From Spirochaetaceae bacterium (lineage in GTDB: Bacteria; Spirochaetota; Spirochaetia; Treponematales; Breznakiellaceae): 14,227 nt of DNA. The translations under genes and the position numbers were made by a program. Shown here in pieces: positions 6,362 to 13,286 of this stretch; the stretch's first letter is position 1, and each line of letters starts with the position of its first letter. The DNA lies in contig JAISDG010000068.1 of the NCBI GenBank assembly GCA_031265015.1, forward strand, positions 1-14,227. Direction: 5' to 3'. The notes below the pieces were generated by a model. The model saw only the letters and a program-made list of their open reading frames with translations. It ran no database searches and was not told the DNA's origin.

Positions 6362-6368
6362 AGGGTGC

Positions 6369-7148
6369 ATGAGAGGAATTGGCAAAAAATCCATGGGGTC
6401 CGAAACCGCGGAATTTCCCCGGCCCTATCCCCTGCGGTATACCAGGCTGGGGATGATTTTTATGAGCCCCGAAGACGACTGCGGCGCCGTGGTAGACGCC
6501 ATGCTTGCCTCGGGGTACACGGAGGAATTTTGCCTTGCCCTGGACTGGGACCTGTCTTTTATTGCCCGGCTTATGAAGGCCGGGTTCCTGGTGATGTCTG
6601 AAAGTTTCCATGATGAGGGGAACGGTAAGCAGGATATTGTCCTTCCCAAGCTTCACCTGGTCCGATCCGTTCTTTTTTTCCCCCGGCTGCACGTAAAAAA
6701 AAGCATCCGCCGGTTTCTGGACCGGTATGAACTGCGCTTTGACACAGATTTTGAGATTATCGTCCGCAAATGCCTGGACACCCACGGGGACGGCTGGTTA
6801 ACCGCCGCCCTGGTGCGGTCGCTGTTTGCCCTGCGGAAAAAAAGCCCGAAAGCGGCCGGGCAGGGGTCCTTTCCCCGGCCCGTATCTTTTGGGGTTTACC
6901 GGGATGGTGAGTTAAAGGCCGGGGAATTCGGCGTTATCTGCGGCCGGGTCTATACCAGTTATTCCGGCTACCGGGACGAGGACAATGCCGGAACCGTCCA
7001 GATGATTTTAATGGTCCGCTGGCTGGAAAACGCGGGATTTGATTTTCTTGACTTTGGCATGCCCCTGGACTATAAAACCGGACTGGGGGCGCAGAACGTT
7101 ACCCCGGAGGAATTTGTAAGCCTGTGGAGAAAAGCCCAGGGGCGGTAA
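6369..7148 (+). CDS. Divergent leucyl/phenylalanyl-tRNA-protein transferase (Aat) homologue
   Basis: Classic Aat moves Leu or Phe from tRNA to proteins with N-terminal Arg or Lys, marking them for ClpAP. This 259-residue protein aligns with that family from end to end: LHVKKSIRRF (107-116) matches the LHISRSMKRF part, GDGWLTAALVRSLFAL (140-155) the EGTWI motif region, ELKAGEFGVICGRVYTSYSGYRDEDNAG (181-208) the substrate-binding sheet, and FLDFGMPLDYKTGLGAQNV (226-244) the IDCQVLNDHTASLGA region. Hallmarks are changed, however. GGDLSP is LDWDLSF, GIFPW and WWSPDPR are not kept, and the Gln of the DCQ motif (Gln188 in E. coli) is Gly230. Asp228 is kept. Aminoacyl-transfer by a GNAT-like fold is likely, but donor tRNA and target may differ. 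The start at 6369 lacks a ribosome site; Met9 at 6393 is an alternative. Confidence 0.75.
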   Translation: MRGIGKKSMGSETAEFPRPYPLRYTRLGMIFMSPEDDCGAVVDAMLASGYTEEFCLALDWDLSFIARLMKAGFLVMSESFHDEGNGKQDIVLPKLHLVRSVLFFPRLHVKKSIRRFLDRYELRFDTDFEIIVRKCLDTHGDGWLTAALVRSLFALRKKSPKAAGQGSFPRPVSFGVYRDGELKAGEFGVICGRVYTSYSGYRDEDNAGTVQMILMVRWLENAGFDFLDFGMPLDYKTGLGAQNVTPEEFVSLWRKAQGR

Positions 7149-7172
7149 TGTGCTGTTCCGCGGCGGACAGCG

Positions 7173-7190
7173 CCGGAACGATCGTTCCGG
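7173..7190. repeat. Perfect 18-base palindrome between convergent genes
   Basis: CCGGAACGATCGTTCCGG is its own complement. It lies in the 142-base gap between the convergent Aat-like and TPR genes. There is no T run on either side, so it is not a typical terminator; a binding site or a hairpin at the 3' ends of both messages are alternatives. Confidence 0.6.
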
Positions 7191-7290
7191 TCTATAAAGG
7201 GCGCGGATCGGGGTTTTGCTTGCATGGAAGCGAAAAATATCACGGTAAAAAGGATTTATGTGCAGGGGACCCAAAAGCGGTATCCTGCGG

Positions 7291-8652
7291 TTACTTTTTG
7301 GCCGGAGTTCTTGCCCGGGCGTCCACGGCATTAAGGATCGCGGTAAGTTTTTCGTTGGCGATAAGGTCGATCAGCCTGGCCTCGGTGTAGCGCTTTGCCT
7401 CTTCGGAGAATCCCCCGGGGGTTACGCAGATCCCCTTGCCGGCCTTTACTTCTTTTATGTGGGAATGAAAGTCCCGGACGACCAGTTCCCCCACGGAACC
7501 CTGGCTCCGGTTAAACCGGAACATAACCACATCGGACCATTTGGGGGTATCGACTTCCGCCAGGATGTCGGCCCATTCGCTTTTATTGACCGAAATATTG
7601 GTAATCTTGACCTTGGCTTTGGAATAATAGCCCATAACGATTTTACGGCACAGGGCTATAAAATCGGCCTGGGGGGCCATAAGGTAGATTTGAAGGTTTT
7701 TATTTGCGTTAAGCTCCTGGTAACGGTTTATCAGGCTGGAGGCGTCCTTGTAGGAAGGATTAATGTTCTGTACTTCCCTTAACAGGCCGATGGCTCGTCC
7801 GATTTCCTGCTGCCGCAGGTAGGCGGTGGCAAGCCGGTATTTTAGTTCCAGCAGGACCTCCGGTTTCATGTTTTCATGCTTAAGGCCGATTTCAAGATCT
7901 TCTATGGCCTTTTCATACTGATGCTGGTTAATGTTGATCGTCCCGGAAAAGAGGCAGGCGTTGGGCCCCATCGCGGGATCCGCCCGAAGGTGGCTGAATA
8001 TCTTCAGGGCCTGTTCGGTCTGATTGGCCTCGAAGTAACATTCCGCCAGGGTATAGAGCGATTCCTTATCGTCCGGGGCCAGCTCGATGGCCTTGCGGAT
8101 AAAGGCCAGGGCTTCCTTGTATTTCCTGGTTTTAAAGAGGGAATGTCCCAAACCCCGAAGGGTAGGGGCGTGTTCGGGGTCCTTAAGCCGGGCCTTTTGA
8201 AAATAGTGGATGGCCTTTTCATAATTTTTCCGCTGAAACTCAAGGCTTCCCAGATGGTAATTAACTTCAAAATCGCCGGGGTTTATGACCATGGCGGTCG
8301 TTAAGGCCTTGTGGGCTTCGTTAGGCTGGTTCAGGTTGATCGCCGCAATGCCGCAGCGCTGGTTAATCATGAACTCATCCATGGTGGGATAGGTGCCGGT
8401 CATTTCGCTGAGGGTTTCGTAGGTCCGAAAGGCGGGGTCCCAGTTTTTTTCCTGGTAATAAACATCTCCCATGGCAAGCAGGGCTTCCGGATCCCGGGGA
8501 TTTTGGGCGAGTTTTTTATTGGCGTCCCGGATAACGGCGTCCCGGCCCCTGTTTTTTTTCGCACCCCTGGAGCGGCCCATAAGAGATACTGCCAGTACAG
8601 CCCCGATACCTAGTATAAGTCCTGCCGCAAGGATGGGGATTATTCCGCTCAT
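7291..8652 (-). CDS. Membrane-anchored TPR protein with Mrr-like C-terminal domain
   Basis: Protein of 453 residues. Residues 3-25 form one strong hydrophobic helix (IIPILAAGLILGIGAVLAVSL) followed by a basic stretch (RSRGAKKNRGR), a signal-anchor that should leave the bulk in the cytoplasm. Residues about 50-320 are a tetratricopeptide array; the clearest repeats begin near 128, 162, 196 and 268. Residues about 330-445 form a distinct domain: DVVMFRFNRSQGSVGELVVRDF (374-395), then KGICVTPGGFSEEAKRYTEARLIDLIANEKL (406-436). This closely follows the later part of Mrr-type restriction-endonuclease domains (vr.l......kG..vT.ggFs.eA...A....i.LidgekL). The QxK catalytic pair expected just before is MFR here, so cleavage activity is doubtful. 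It is the last gene of the leftward group, 81 bases after the kinase gene, with its own possible promoter. The function is not known to me. Confidence 0.85.
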   Translation of the reverse strand: MSGIIPILAAGLILGIGAVLAVSLMGRSRGAKKNRGRDAVIRDANKKLAQNPRDPEALLAMGDVYYQEKNWDPAFRTYETLSEMTGTYPTMDEFMINQRCGIAAINLNQPNEAHKALTTAMVINPGDFEVNYHLGSLEFQRKNYEKAIHYFQKARLKDPEHAPTLRGLGHSLFKTRKYKEALAFIRKAIELAPDDKESLYTLAECYFEANQTEQALKIFSHLRADPAMGPNACLFSGTININQHQYEKAIEDLEIGLKHENMKPEVLLELKYRLATAYLRQQEIGRAIGLLREVQNINPSYKDASSLINRYQELNANKNLQIYLMAPQADFIALCRKIVMGYYSKAKVKITNISVNKSEWADILAEVDTPKWSDVVMFRFNRSQGSVGELVVRDFHSHIKEVKAGKGICVTPGGFSEEAKRYTEARLIDLIANEKLTAILNAVDARARTPAKK

Positions 8653-8658
8653 GAACCT

Positions 8659-8687
8659 ATTATCGGAAGAAATAAATGGTTCTTCAA
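8659..8687 (-). promoter_or_regulatory. Putative promoter of the TPR/Mrr-like gene
   Basis: Reading leftward: TTGAAG (8687-8682), 17 bases, GATAAT (8664-8659), then 6 bases to the ATG at 8652. Only a poor AGG stands where a ribosome site would be. The remaining part of the 81-base gap to the kinase gene shows nothing else. Confidence 0.45.
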
Positions 8688-8733
8688 TACAACTTCAAGA
8701 CCTGTTACGGAATAGATTTGTAATGATGGACGT

Positions 8734-10173
8734 TTACTGGTACGGGGTAACCTGTTCTTCCCCCCGGAGCACCCGAAGTACCCCGCTTACCAGGGCCAGC
8801 ATTTCGTCCTCGCCGGGAAATACGTGGACCGGAGCGAACTTGTCTACCCGCTGTTTAATCGCGCCGGTAAAGCGGGTAGAGTACGCAAGACCGCCGGTAA
8901 GGATAATCCCGTCCACCAGGCCTTCCAGGACCGCTGCCATCGCGCCGATTTCTTTGGATACCTGGTAAGCCATGGAATCCAGAACCAGCGCGGCAAACTC
9001 ATCGCCGTCGTTTATCATCTTTTGTACGTCCCGGATATCGCTGGTTCCCAGATAGGCTTTCATGCCGCCCCTGCCGGTGACTTTTTCAATCATCTCCGTT
9101 TCGGTGTACTCTCCGGAAAAGCACATGTTGATGATCGGGGTGGCGGGAACAGCGCCGGTTCGTTCGGGGGTAAAGGGCCCTTCGCCGGAGAGGGCGTCGT
9201 TTACGTCAATAACTCTGCCGTACCGGTGGGCCCCGACGGTAATGCCCCCTCCCAGATGGGCCACGATAAACCGGGCATTTTCGTAGGACATCCCCAGCGC
9301 CGCGGCAAGCCGGCGGGCAATGGCCTTTTGGTTCAGGGCATGAAACACGCTGGACCGCTCCACTCCCGGCATTCCGGTAAGCTTGGCATTGCGGTCCATT
9401 TCGTCCACTACGATAGGATCCACCACATAGGCGGAGATGGCAAGCTTACCGGCGATTTCCGCGGCGATAATGGCTCCCAGGGCGGAGGCATGAATCGACG
9501 CGGTTGCGGAATGCAGGTCCTCGATCATTTTTTCGGTGATCAGGTAGGTGCCGCTTTCGATGGGTTTTAAGAGCCCACCCCGGCCGGCGATGGCGTCCAG
9601 GGAAGACAGGGGAATTCCCGCCGCATCCAGGTTTTTCATGATGCAGTCCCGCCGGAGTTCCCGCTGATTCAACACGGTTCCACACGCCGAAAGAACCGCG
9701 GGATCATGCTGTATTTTTTGGGAGATGATGCGTTTTTCTCCGTCATAGAGGCCGAATTTGGTGGAAGTGGAACCGGGGTTGATAGCCAGGATCCGCAGGG
9801 TCCCCGGCTCTTTCGGAGGCGCCGCCGGCGGCTGTTCAAGCGCCGGGGCGCTCCGGACTATGTCCTGACGGCGGCGGCGGATGACGCGCCTGCCGTCCTG
9901 GATCATGGCGGCGCTTACGACGCAGTCCAGGTTAAGGATACGGTCCATTACCTGGGCAAGCTTGGTATGGGTTCCCTCGATGTCAATTTCCATGGTAGAG
10001 GTAGGGGCCGGGGTCTGTGCCGATCCGGCGGAAGCGGGCTCGTCCTCGTCAACCACAAGGCGCTTGATGTTCCAGCCCTCATGGCGGATATGTCCGGCAA
10101 CCCGCCCAAGAACGCCGGGTTTGTTGAGTACCACCAGTTCTACCCGTTCTGTTTTTGTTCCCATATTCACCAT
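8734..10173 (-). CDS. buk: ACT-domain/butyrate kinase fusion (butyrate or branched-chain fatty acid kinase)
   Basis: Butyrate kinases interconvert butyryl (or isobutyryl/isovaleryl) phosphate plus ADP with the acid plus ATP, an ATP-yielding fermentation step. Residues 125-479 make a complete enzyme of normal length: ILAINPGSTSTKFGLYDGE (128-146), GRGGLLKPIESGTY (197-210), VDPIVVDEMDRNAKLTGMPG (251-270), IVAHLGGGITVGAHRYGRVI (303-322), GRGGMKAYLGTSDIRDV (367-383) and ILTGGLAYS (424-432). Ahead of it, residues 9-98 form an extra domain: VELVVLNKPGVLGRVAGHIR (11-30), HEGWNIKRLVVD (31-42), then STMEIDIEG and a second helix. This matches the ACT domain of acetolactate synthase small subunits (IlvN/IlvH). 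A linker rich in Ala and Pro (99-124) joins them. Two starts fit: ATG at 10173, or Met4 at 10164 with AAGGA about 8 bases upstream. It follows the nucleotidase gene by 54 bases. Confidence 0.93.
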   Translation of the reverse strand: MVNMGTKTERVELVVLNKPGVLGRVAGHIRHEGWNIKRLVVDEDEPASAGSAQTPAPTSTMEIDIEGTHTKLAQVMDRILNLDCVVSAAMIQDGRRVIRRRRQDIVRSAPALEQPPAAPPKEPGTLRILAINPGSTSTKFGLYDGEKRIISQKIQHDPAVLSACGTVLNQRELRRDCIMKNLDAAGIPLSSLDAIAGRGGLLKPIESGTYLITEKMIEDLHSATASIHASALGAIIAAEIAGKLAISAYVVDPIVVDEMDRNAKLTGMPGVERSSVFHALNQKAIARRLAAALGMSYENARFIVAHLGGGITVGAHRYGRVIDVNDALSGEGPFTPERTGAVPATPIINMCFSGEYTETEMIEKVTGRGGMKAYLGTSDIRDVQKMINDGDEFAALVLDSMAYQVSKEIGAMAAVLEGLVDGIILTGGLAYSTRFTGAIKQRVDKFAPVHVFPGEDEMLALVSGVLRVLRGEEQVTPYQ

Positions 10174-10190
10174 CCTTGTTATCCCTGCCG

Positions 10191-10217
10191 TTTGCGTACC
10201 GGTGCCGGAAACGCAAA
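10191..10217 (-). repeat. Inverted repeat in the nucleotidase-kinase gap
   Basis: TTTGCGT (10191-10197) pairs perfectly with ACGCAAA (10211-10217), and CCGG at 10199-10202 with CCGG at 10205-10208 can extend the stem with small bulges. It lies just after the nucleotidase stop and before the kinase start. It may slow or partly terminate transcription, or protect a 3' end. No T run follows on the lower strand. Confidence 0.4.
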
Positions 10218-10227
10218 ATCGTATTTC

Positions 10228-10836
10228 TTACGTAAACATGCTGGTTGTTCCGGTTTTCCAGTCTTCCAGGGCTTCCAGAATCAGCCGTTCCGCTTTTTCC
10301 CAGGAATCGGCCCTGGGTCCGGAGATGCCCTTGTTGGTGGAATTGGAAAACACAATGGTCCTGTGTCCCTGATCCCGGAGATGCTGGATGTTCTGCGGAG
10401 CGTCGTCGATGTAAAGATGGGCTCCCACCGCTACCTTGTCGTTCATGAAACAGAGGTCCCAGTAGGGAATGTCATAGTTGTCCAGCCATTCCACCGTCTG
10501 GGTAATGGTGGTCTTGTGGGAGTATTTAAGAAAGAGCCGGTGGGTGATGATCCGGATCCGGATGCCCCGGCCCGAAAGTTTTCGCAGCGTTGCCGGGGCG
10601 TCCTTGATCGGCGGCATGTCCCGAAACAGATTGCGCTGGGTTACGGCAAAACGGTGGAGCCGGTCGTAGCCGCCGTACTCGGCGATGCCCCATTCCTCCA
10701 AACCGTAACCAACATCCGGCGAGAGGGATTGTACGGGCCTGTTAAGCCATTCCGCGGCGATTGTCCGCATGGCGCCGTAAAAATCCCCCACCACCCCGTC
10801 AAGATCGACGCCCAGAATAAAGCTGCTTTCGTCCAC
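10228..10836 (-). CDS. HAD-superfamily 5'(3')-nucleotidase (NT5C type)
   Basis: Phosphatase of 202 residues predicted to dephosphorylate deoxynucleoside monophosphates. All four HAD motifs can be placed: motif I VDLDGVVGDF with nucleophile Asp11 and acid Asp13, motif II IITHR with Thr98, motif III around Lys134 in NDKVAVGAH, and motif IV LYIDDAPQNI with Asp144 and Asp145. The helical cap lies at about 18-85, including RLHRFAVTQRNLFRDMPPI, consistent with the type C1 cap of the 5'-nucleotidase C family. A GTG start at 10836 follows an excellent GGAGGA (10847-10842) by 5 bases, and the debranching-enzyme stop is 12 bases upstream, so the two genes are one operon. Substrate is uncertain; other small HAD phosphatases share these motifs. 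Confidence 0.85.
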   Translation of the reverse strand: MDESSFILGVDLDGVVGDFYGAMRTIAAEWLNRPVQSLSPDVGYGLEEWGIAEYGGYDRLHRFAVTQRNLFRDMPPIKDAPATLRKLSGRGIRIRIITHRLFLKYSHKTTITQTVEWLDNYDIPYWDLCFMNDKVAVGAHLYIDDAPQNIQHLRDQGHRTIVFSNSTNKGISGPRADSWEKAERLILEALEDWKTGTTSMFT

Positions 10837-10848
10837 CGCGGTCCTCCG

Positions 10849-12993
10849 TTACAGGGTTTTTGAAATCAGGATCACCATGCTCCGGGCCTGGACGGTATAC
10901 CGGTCATGGTAGAGCAGTTCTTTTTCCGTTCCCGGCGGGAGAATATCTTCCGGCGCGGACAGGGCGGTATCCACCGCCCGGACCCAGCGTTTTCCTTCCA
11001 GGGGTTCGCAGACGGCGAAGATAACTTTTTTGACGTCCGCGTTGAACATGATAAAAAAATCGTTGTCGTCCTTATCCGCCTGGATATCCGCCCTGCTGCC
11101 GTCCACCCGCATGGCCATGCAGTACCCGACGTGTTCCCAGGCAGGGGTACTTCCGTGTTCGTCAAACCAGGTAATGTCCGGGATGGCGTTATAGTTTCCG
11201 TCCCGGCCGGTATAGAATTCGGGACGCATAAAGCCGTGATGCCGCAGACGGAAGGCAATCATCTCTTTTGTAAAGCGGTACAGGCCGGAGTTCTTTTGCG
11301 GCAGCGACCAGTCGTACCAGGAAATATCGTTGTCCTGGCAGTAGGCGTTATTGTTGCCCCGCTGGGTACGGCCCATTTCATCACCCCCCAGCAGCATGGG
11401 GGTTCCCAGGGAAATCATCATGGTGGCGATAAAATTTTTCATCAGCCGTTCCCGGGTTTGTTCCACCACCAGGTCGATGGACGGGCCCTCGGAACCGTTG
11501 TTGGCGCTGTAGTTATTATCGCTGCCGTCCCGGTTGTCTTCACCGTTATCTTCGTTGTGCTTGCGGTTATACGAAACCAGATCCCGCAGGGTAAATCCAT
11601 CGTGGCTGGTGACAAAATTGATGGAATGAAAGGGCTTTCTGCCGTCCCGCAGGTACAGATCGCTGGAACCGGAAAGCCTGGTTGCCAGATGCCGGGTTTG
11701 GCCGGGATCGCCCCGCCAGTAAAGCCGGATATCGTCCCGGAAACGGTCGTTCCATTCCGCCCAGCGGCCTCCGGGGAACCACCCTACCTGGTACGCGCCG
11801 CCGGCGTCCCAGGCTTCGGCGATGATCTTGGTATGACTTAAAACGGGGTCTTCCGCGATCAGTTCCAGGGTAGGGGGATTTTCCATCAGCCGGCCCTGCT
11901 GATCCCGGCCCAGGATGGAACCCAGGTCAAAACGAAAACCGTCCACATGCATTTCCGTTACCCAGTAGTGAAGGCAGTCGATGATAAGGTTTCGCACCAC
12001 CGGATGATTGCAGTTAAGGGTATTGCCGCAGCCCGAGAAATTTTGATAGTACCGGCGGTTTTCGTTCAGGATGTAGTAAATCGGATTATCCAGACCCCGG
12101 AAAGAAAAGGTCGGCCCCCGCTCATTGCCCTCCGCGGTGTGGTTGAACACGATGTCCAGAATTACCTCGAGCCCCGCTTTGTGAAGCTCCCGGACCATTT
12201 CCTTGAATTCCCGCACCTGGGCGCCGGGGCGCGGATCCGAAGCGTACGAGGCCTTGGGCGCAAAAAAGGCCGCCGTGGAATAGCCCCAGTAATTGCCCAG
12301 GATTTTGCCGGTCCGGTTCATCCGGGGGTATTCCCGGTCGTTAAATTCCTGGAGGGGAAGGAATTCCAGGCTGGTTACCCCCAGTTCCTTGAAGAAGGGA
12401 ATTTTTTCGATCACCCCCCGGTAGCTTCCCCGGTGTTCCGCGCCGGAACCTTCCCGGGCGGTAAGGCCCCTGATGTGGGTTTCGTAGAGTACGCTGAACC
12501 GCAGGGGATAATTCAGGGGCAGATCCCCCTGCCAGTCAAAGGTATTGTTCACTACCACGCCGCGGGGCTGAACCTGCAGGTTGTCCCGGGTGGAGCAGGA
12601 AAGATCCCCCCGGGGATCCTCCGGATCATAGCCTAAGGATTCGGTCATGTCCCATTCGCCCATGCCGGCAAGGGCTTTCGCGTAGGGGTCGATCAATCCC
12701 TTGCGGGAATTAAAACGGAATCCCCGTTCGGGAGCATAGGGCCCGTCTACCCGGTACAGGTAGCAGGCCCCTTCCGCAAGGCCGTTCACATGGTAGTGCC
12801 AGATGTCGCCGGTTTTGTTTTTTTGCTTATCCAGTTTTATTTCCCTGCGGGGACTGTCTTTTTCCGCGCTGTCAAAAAGCACCAGCGTAACCACTTCCGC
12901 ATGACGGGAAAAAAGAGAAAAATTTACTCCCCTGCCGGTAAGCACCGCTCCCAGGGGCAGGGCTTTTCCGGTTTCCACCACATAATCCGTCAT
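10849..12993 (-). CDS. glgX: Glycogen debranching enzyme, GlgX/isoamylase type (GH13)
   Basis: Hydrolyses alpha-1,6 branch points of glycogen or limit dextrin in the cytoplasm; no signal peptide is present. The 714 residues match the usual length. A CBM48-like N-terminal domain (GKALPLGAVLTGRGVNFSLFSRHAEVVTLVLFD, about 9-41, to about 150) leads into the (beta/alpha)8 domain. The catalytic regions are complete: DIVFNHTAEGNERGPT (280-295), DGFRFDLGSILGRD (351-364) with nucleophile Asp356, IIAEAWDAGG (390-399) with acid Glu393, and NFVTSHDGFTLRDLVSYNRKHNEDNGEDN (459-487) with Asp465. The last, longer motif is typical of GlgX and TreX. The start ATG has no ribosome site but TATATT stands 6 bases before it. 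It is the first gene of the leftward group and supplies linear glucan for phosphorolysis. Confidence 0.96.
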   Translation of the reverse strand: MTDYVVETGKALPLGAVLTGRGVNFSLFSRHAEVVTLVLFDSAEKDSPRREIKLDKQKNKTGDIWHYHVNGLAEGACYLYRVDGPYAPERGFRFNSRKGLIDPYAKALAGMGEWDMTESLGYDPEDPRGDLSCSTRDNLQVQPRGVVVNNTFDWQGDLPLNYPLRFSVLYETHIRGLTAREGSGAEHRGSYRGVIEKIPFFKELGVTSLEFLPLQEFNDREYPRMNRTGKILGNYWGYSTAAFFAPKASYASDPRPGAQVREFKEMVRELHKAGLEVILDIVFNHTAEGNERGPTFSFRGLDNPIYYILNENRRYYQNFSGCGNTLNCNHPVVRNLIIDCLHYWVTEMHVDGFRFDLGSILGRDQQGRLMENPPTLELIAEDPVLSHTKIIAEAWDAGGAYQVGWFPGGRWAEWNDRFRDDIRLYWRGDPGQTRHLATRLSGSSDLYLRDGRKPFHSINFVTSHDGFTLRDLVSYNRKHNEDNGEDNRDGSDNNYSANNGSEGPSIDLVVEQTRERLMKNFIATMMISLGTPMLLGGDEMGRTQRGNNNAYCQDNDISWYDWSLPQKNSGLYRFTKEMIAFRLRHHGFMRPEFYTGRDGNYNAIPDITWFDEHGSTPAWEHVGYCMAMRVDGSRADIQADKDDNDFFIMFNADVKKVIFAVCEPLEGKRWVRAVDTALSAPEDILPPGTEKELLYHDRYTVQARSMVILISKTL

Positions 12994-12999
12994 ACTATG

Positions 13000-13005
13000 A
13001 ATATA
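13000..13005 (-). promoter_or_regulatory. Putative -10 hexamer of glgX
   Basis: Reading leftward, TATATT lies 6 bases before the glgX ATG. The region 16-18 bases farther upstream falls in the edge of a GC hairpin and shows no good -35. No Shine-Dalgarno is seen. Confidence 0.35.
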
Positions 13006-13019
13006 CTACGGAAAGGTCT

Positions 13020-13127
13020 CGGGAATCACCATCCTTGGTGATTCCCGGGATCGGAGTTCGCCTACGGCGAACTCCACCCTATCCGCCATGGGCGGACAGG
13101 CAATGGTTACAGCGGCATCCATGCCGC
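13020..13127. repeat. Cluster of four GC-rich hairpins
   Basis: In the 293-base gap between glgX and the TPR lipoprotein, inverted repeats follow each other closely. They are CGGGAATCACCA with its complement (13020-13031, 13036-13047); GGAGTTCGCC and its complement with a TAC loop (13053-13075); TCCGCC-ATG-GGCGGA (13082-13096); and GCGGCAT-CC-ATGCCGC (13112-13127). None is followed by a T run. The octamer AATCACCA of the first hairpin recurs at 13142-13149. The style, paired strong hairpins a few bases apart, resembles the insertion within gyrB. Confidence 0.75.
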
Positions 13128-13215
13128 CGTCCTTTCGGGCGCAATCACCAGGGAGGGCGCGCTTGTTACTGCAAGAAATCGGTGTTAGCCTGTATTCGAA
13201 ACAGGAGGCGTCCTG

Positions 13216-13248
13216 ATGAAAGCGGTTTTCCGGTTAACGATTCTCTGA
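13216..13248 (+). CDS. Possible ten-codon leader ORF
   Basis: A strong AGGAGG (13203-13208) stands 7 bases before ATG, which opens the short frame MKAVFRLTIL ending in TGA. Its stop overlaps by one base an ATG at 13248 that is in frame with the lipoprotein gene, giving a stop-start coupling arrangement. The left side of the ribosome site can pair in a small hairpin, CCTGT (13189-13193) with ACAGG (13201-13205). It could be a regulatory leader peptide or the remains of an older gene start. Ten codons are too few to prove coding. Confidence 0.35.
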   Translation: MKAVFRLTIL

Positions 13249-13286
13249 TGCCCCAGGCCACCGCTGCGAATGAAAGGAGTTTTCCT

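Noticed and set aside
7124..7390. Short rightward frame spanning the gap between the Aat-like and TPR genes
   Set aside because: It overlaps the ends of both real genes, lacks a ribosome site and shows no coding pattern.
9706..10863. Rightward open frame of 385 codons across the kinase and nucleotidase genes
   Set aside because: It covers the opposite strand of two genes with complete catalytic motifs, and its composition (many Gly, Arg, His, Pro) is that of an antisense frame in GC-rich DNA.
10906..11841. Rightward open frame of 311 codons opposite glgX
   Set aside because: Antisense to the conserved catalytic domain of the debranching enzyme and without any recognisable motif.
13020..13047. 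Strong hairpin as an intrinsic terminator
   Set aside because: No T run follows on either strand, and it is not placed after the end of any gene (glgX starts here leftward and the lipoprotein gene lies farther right).
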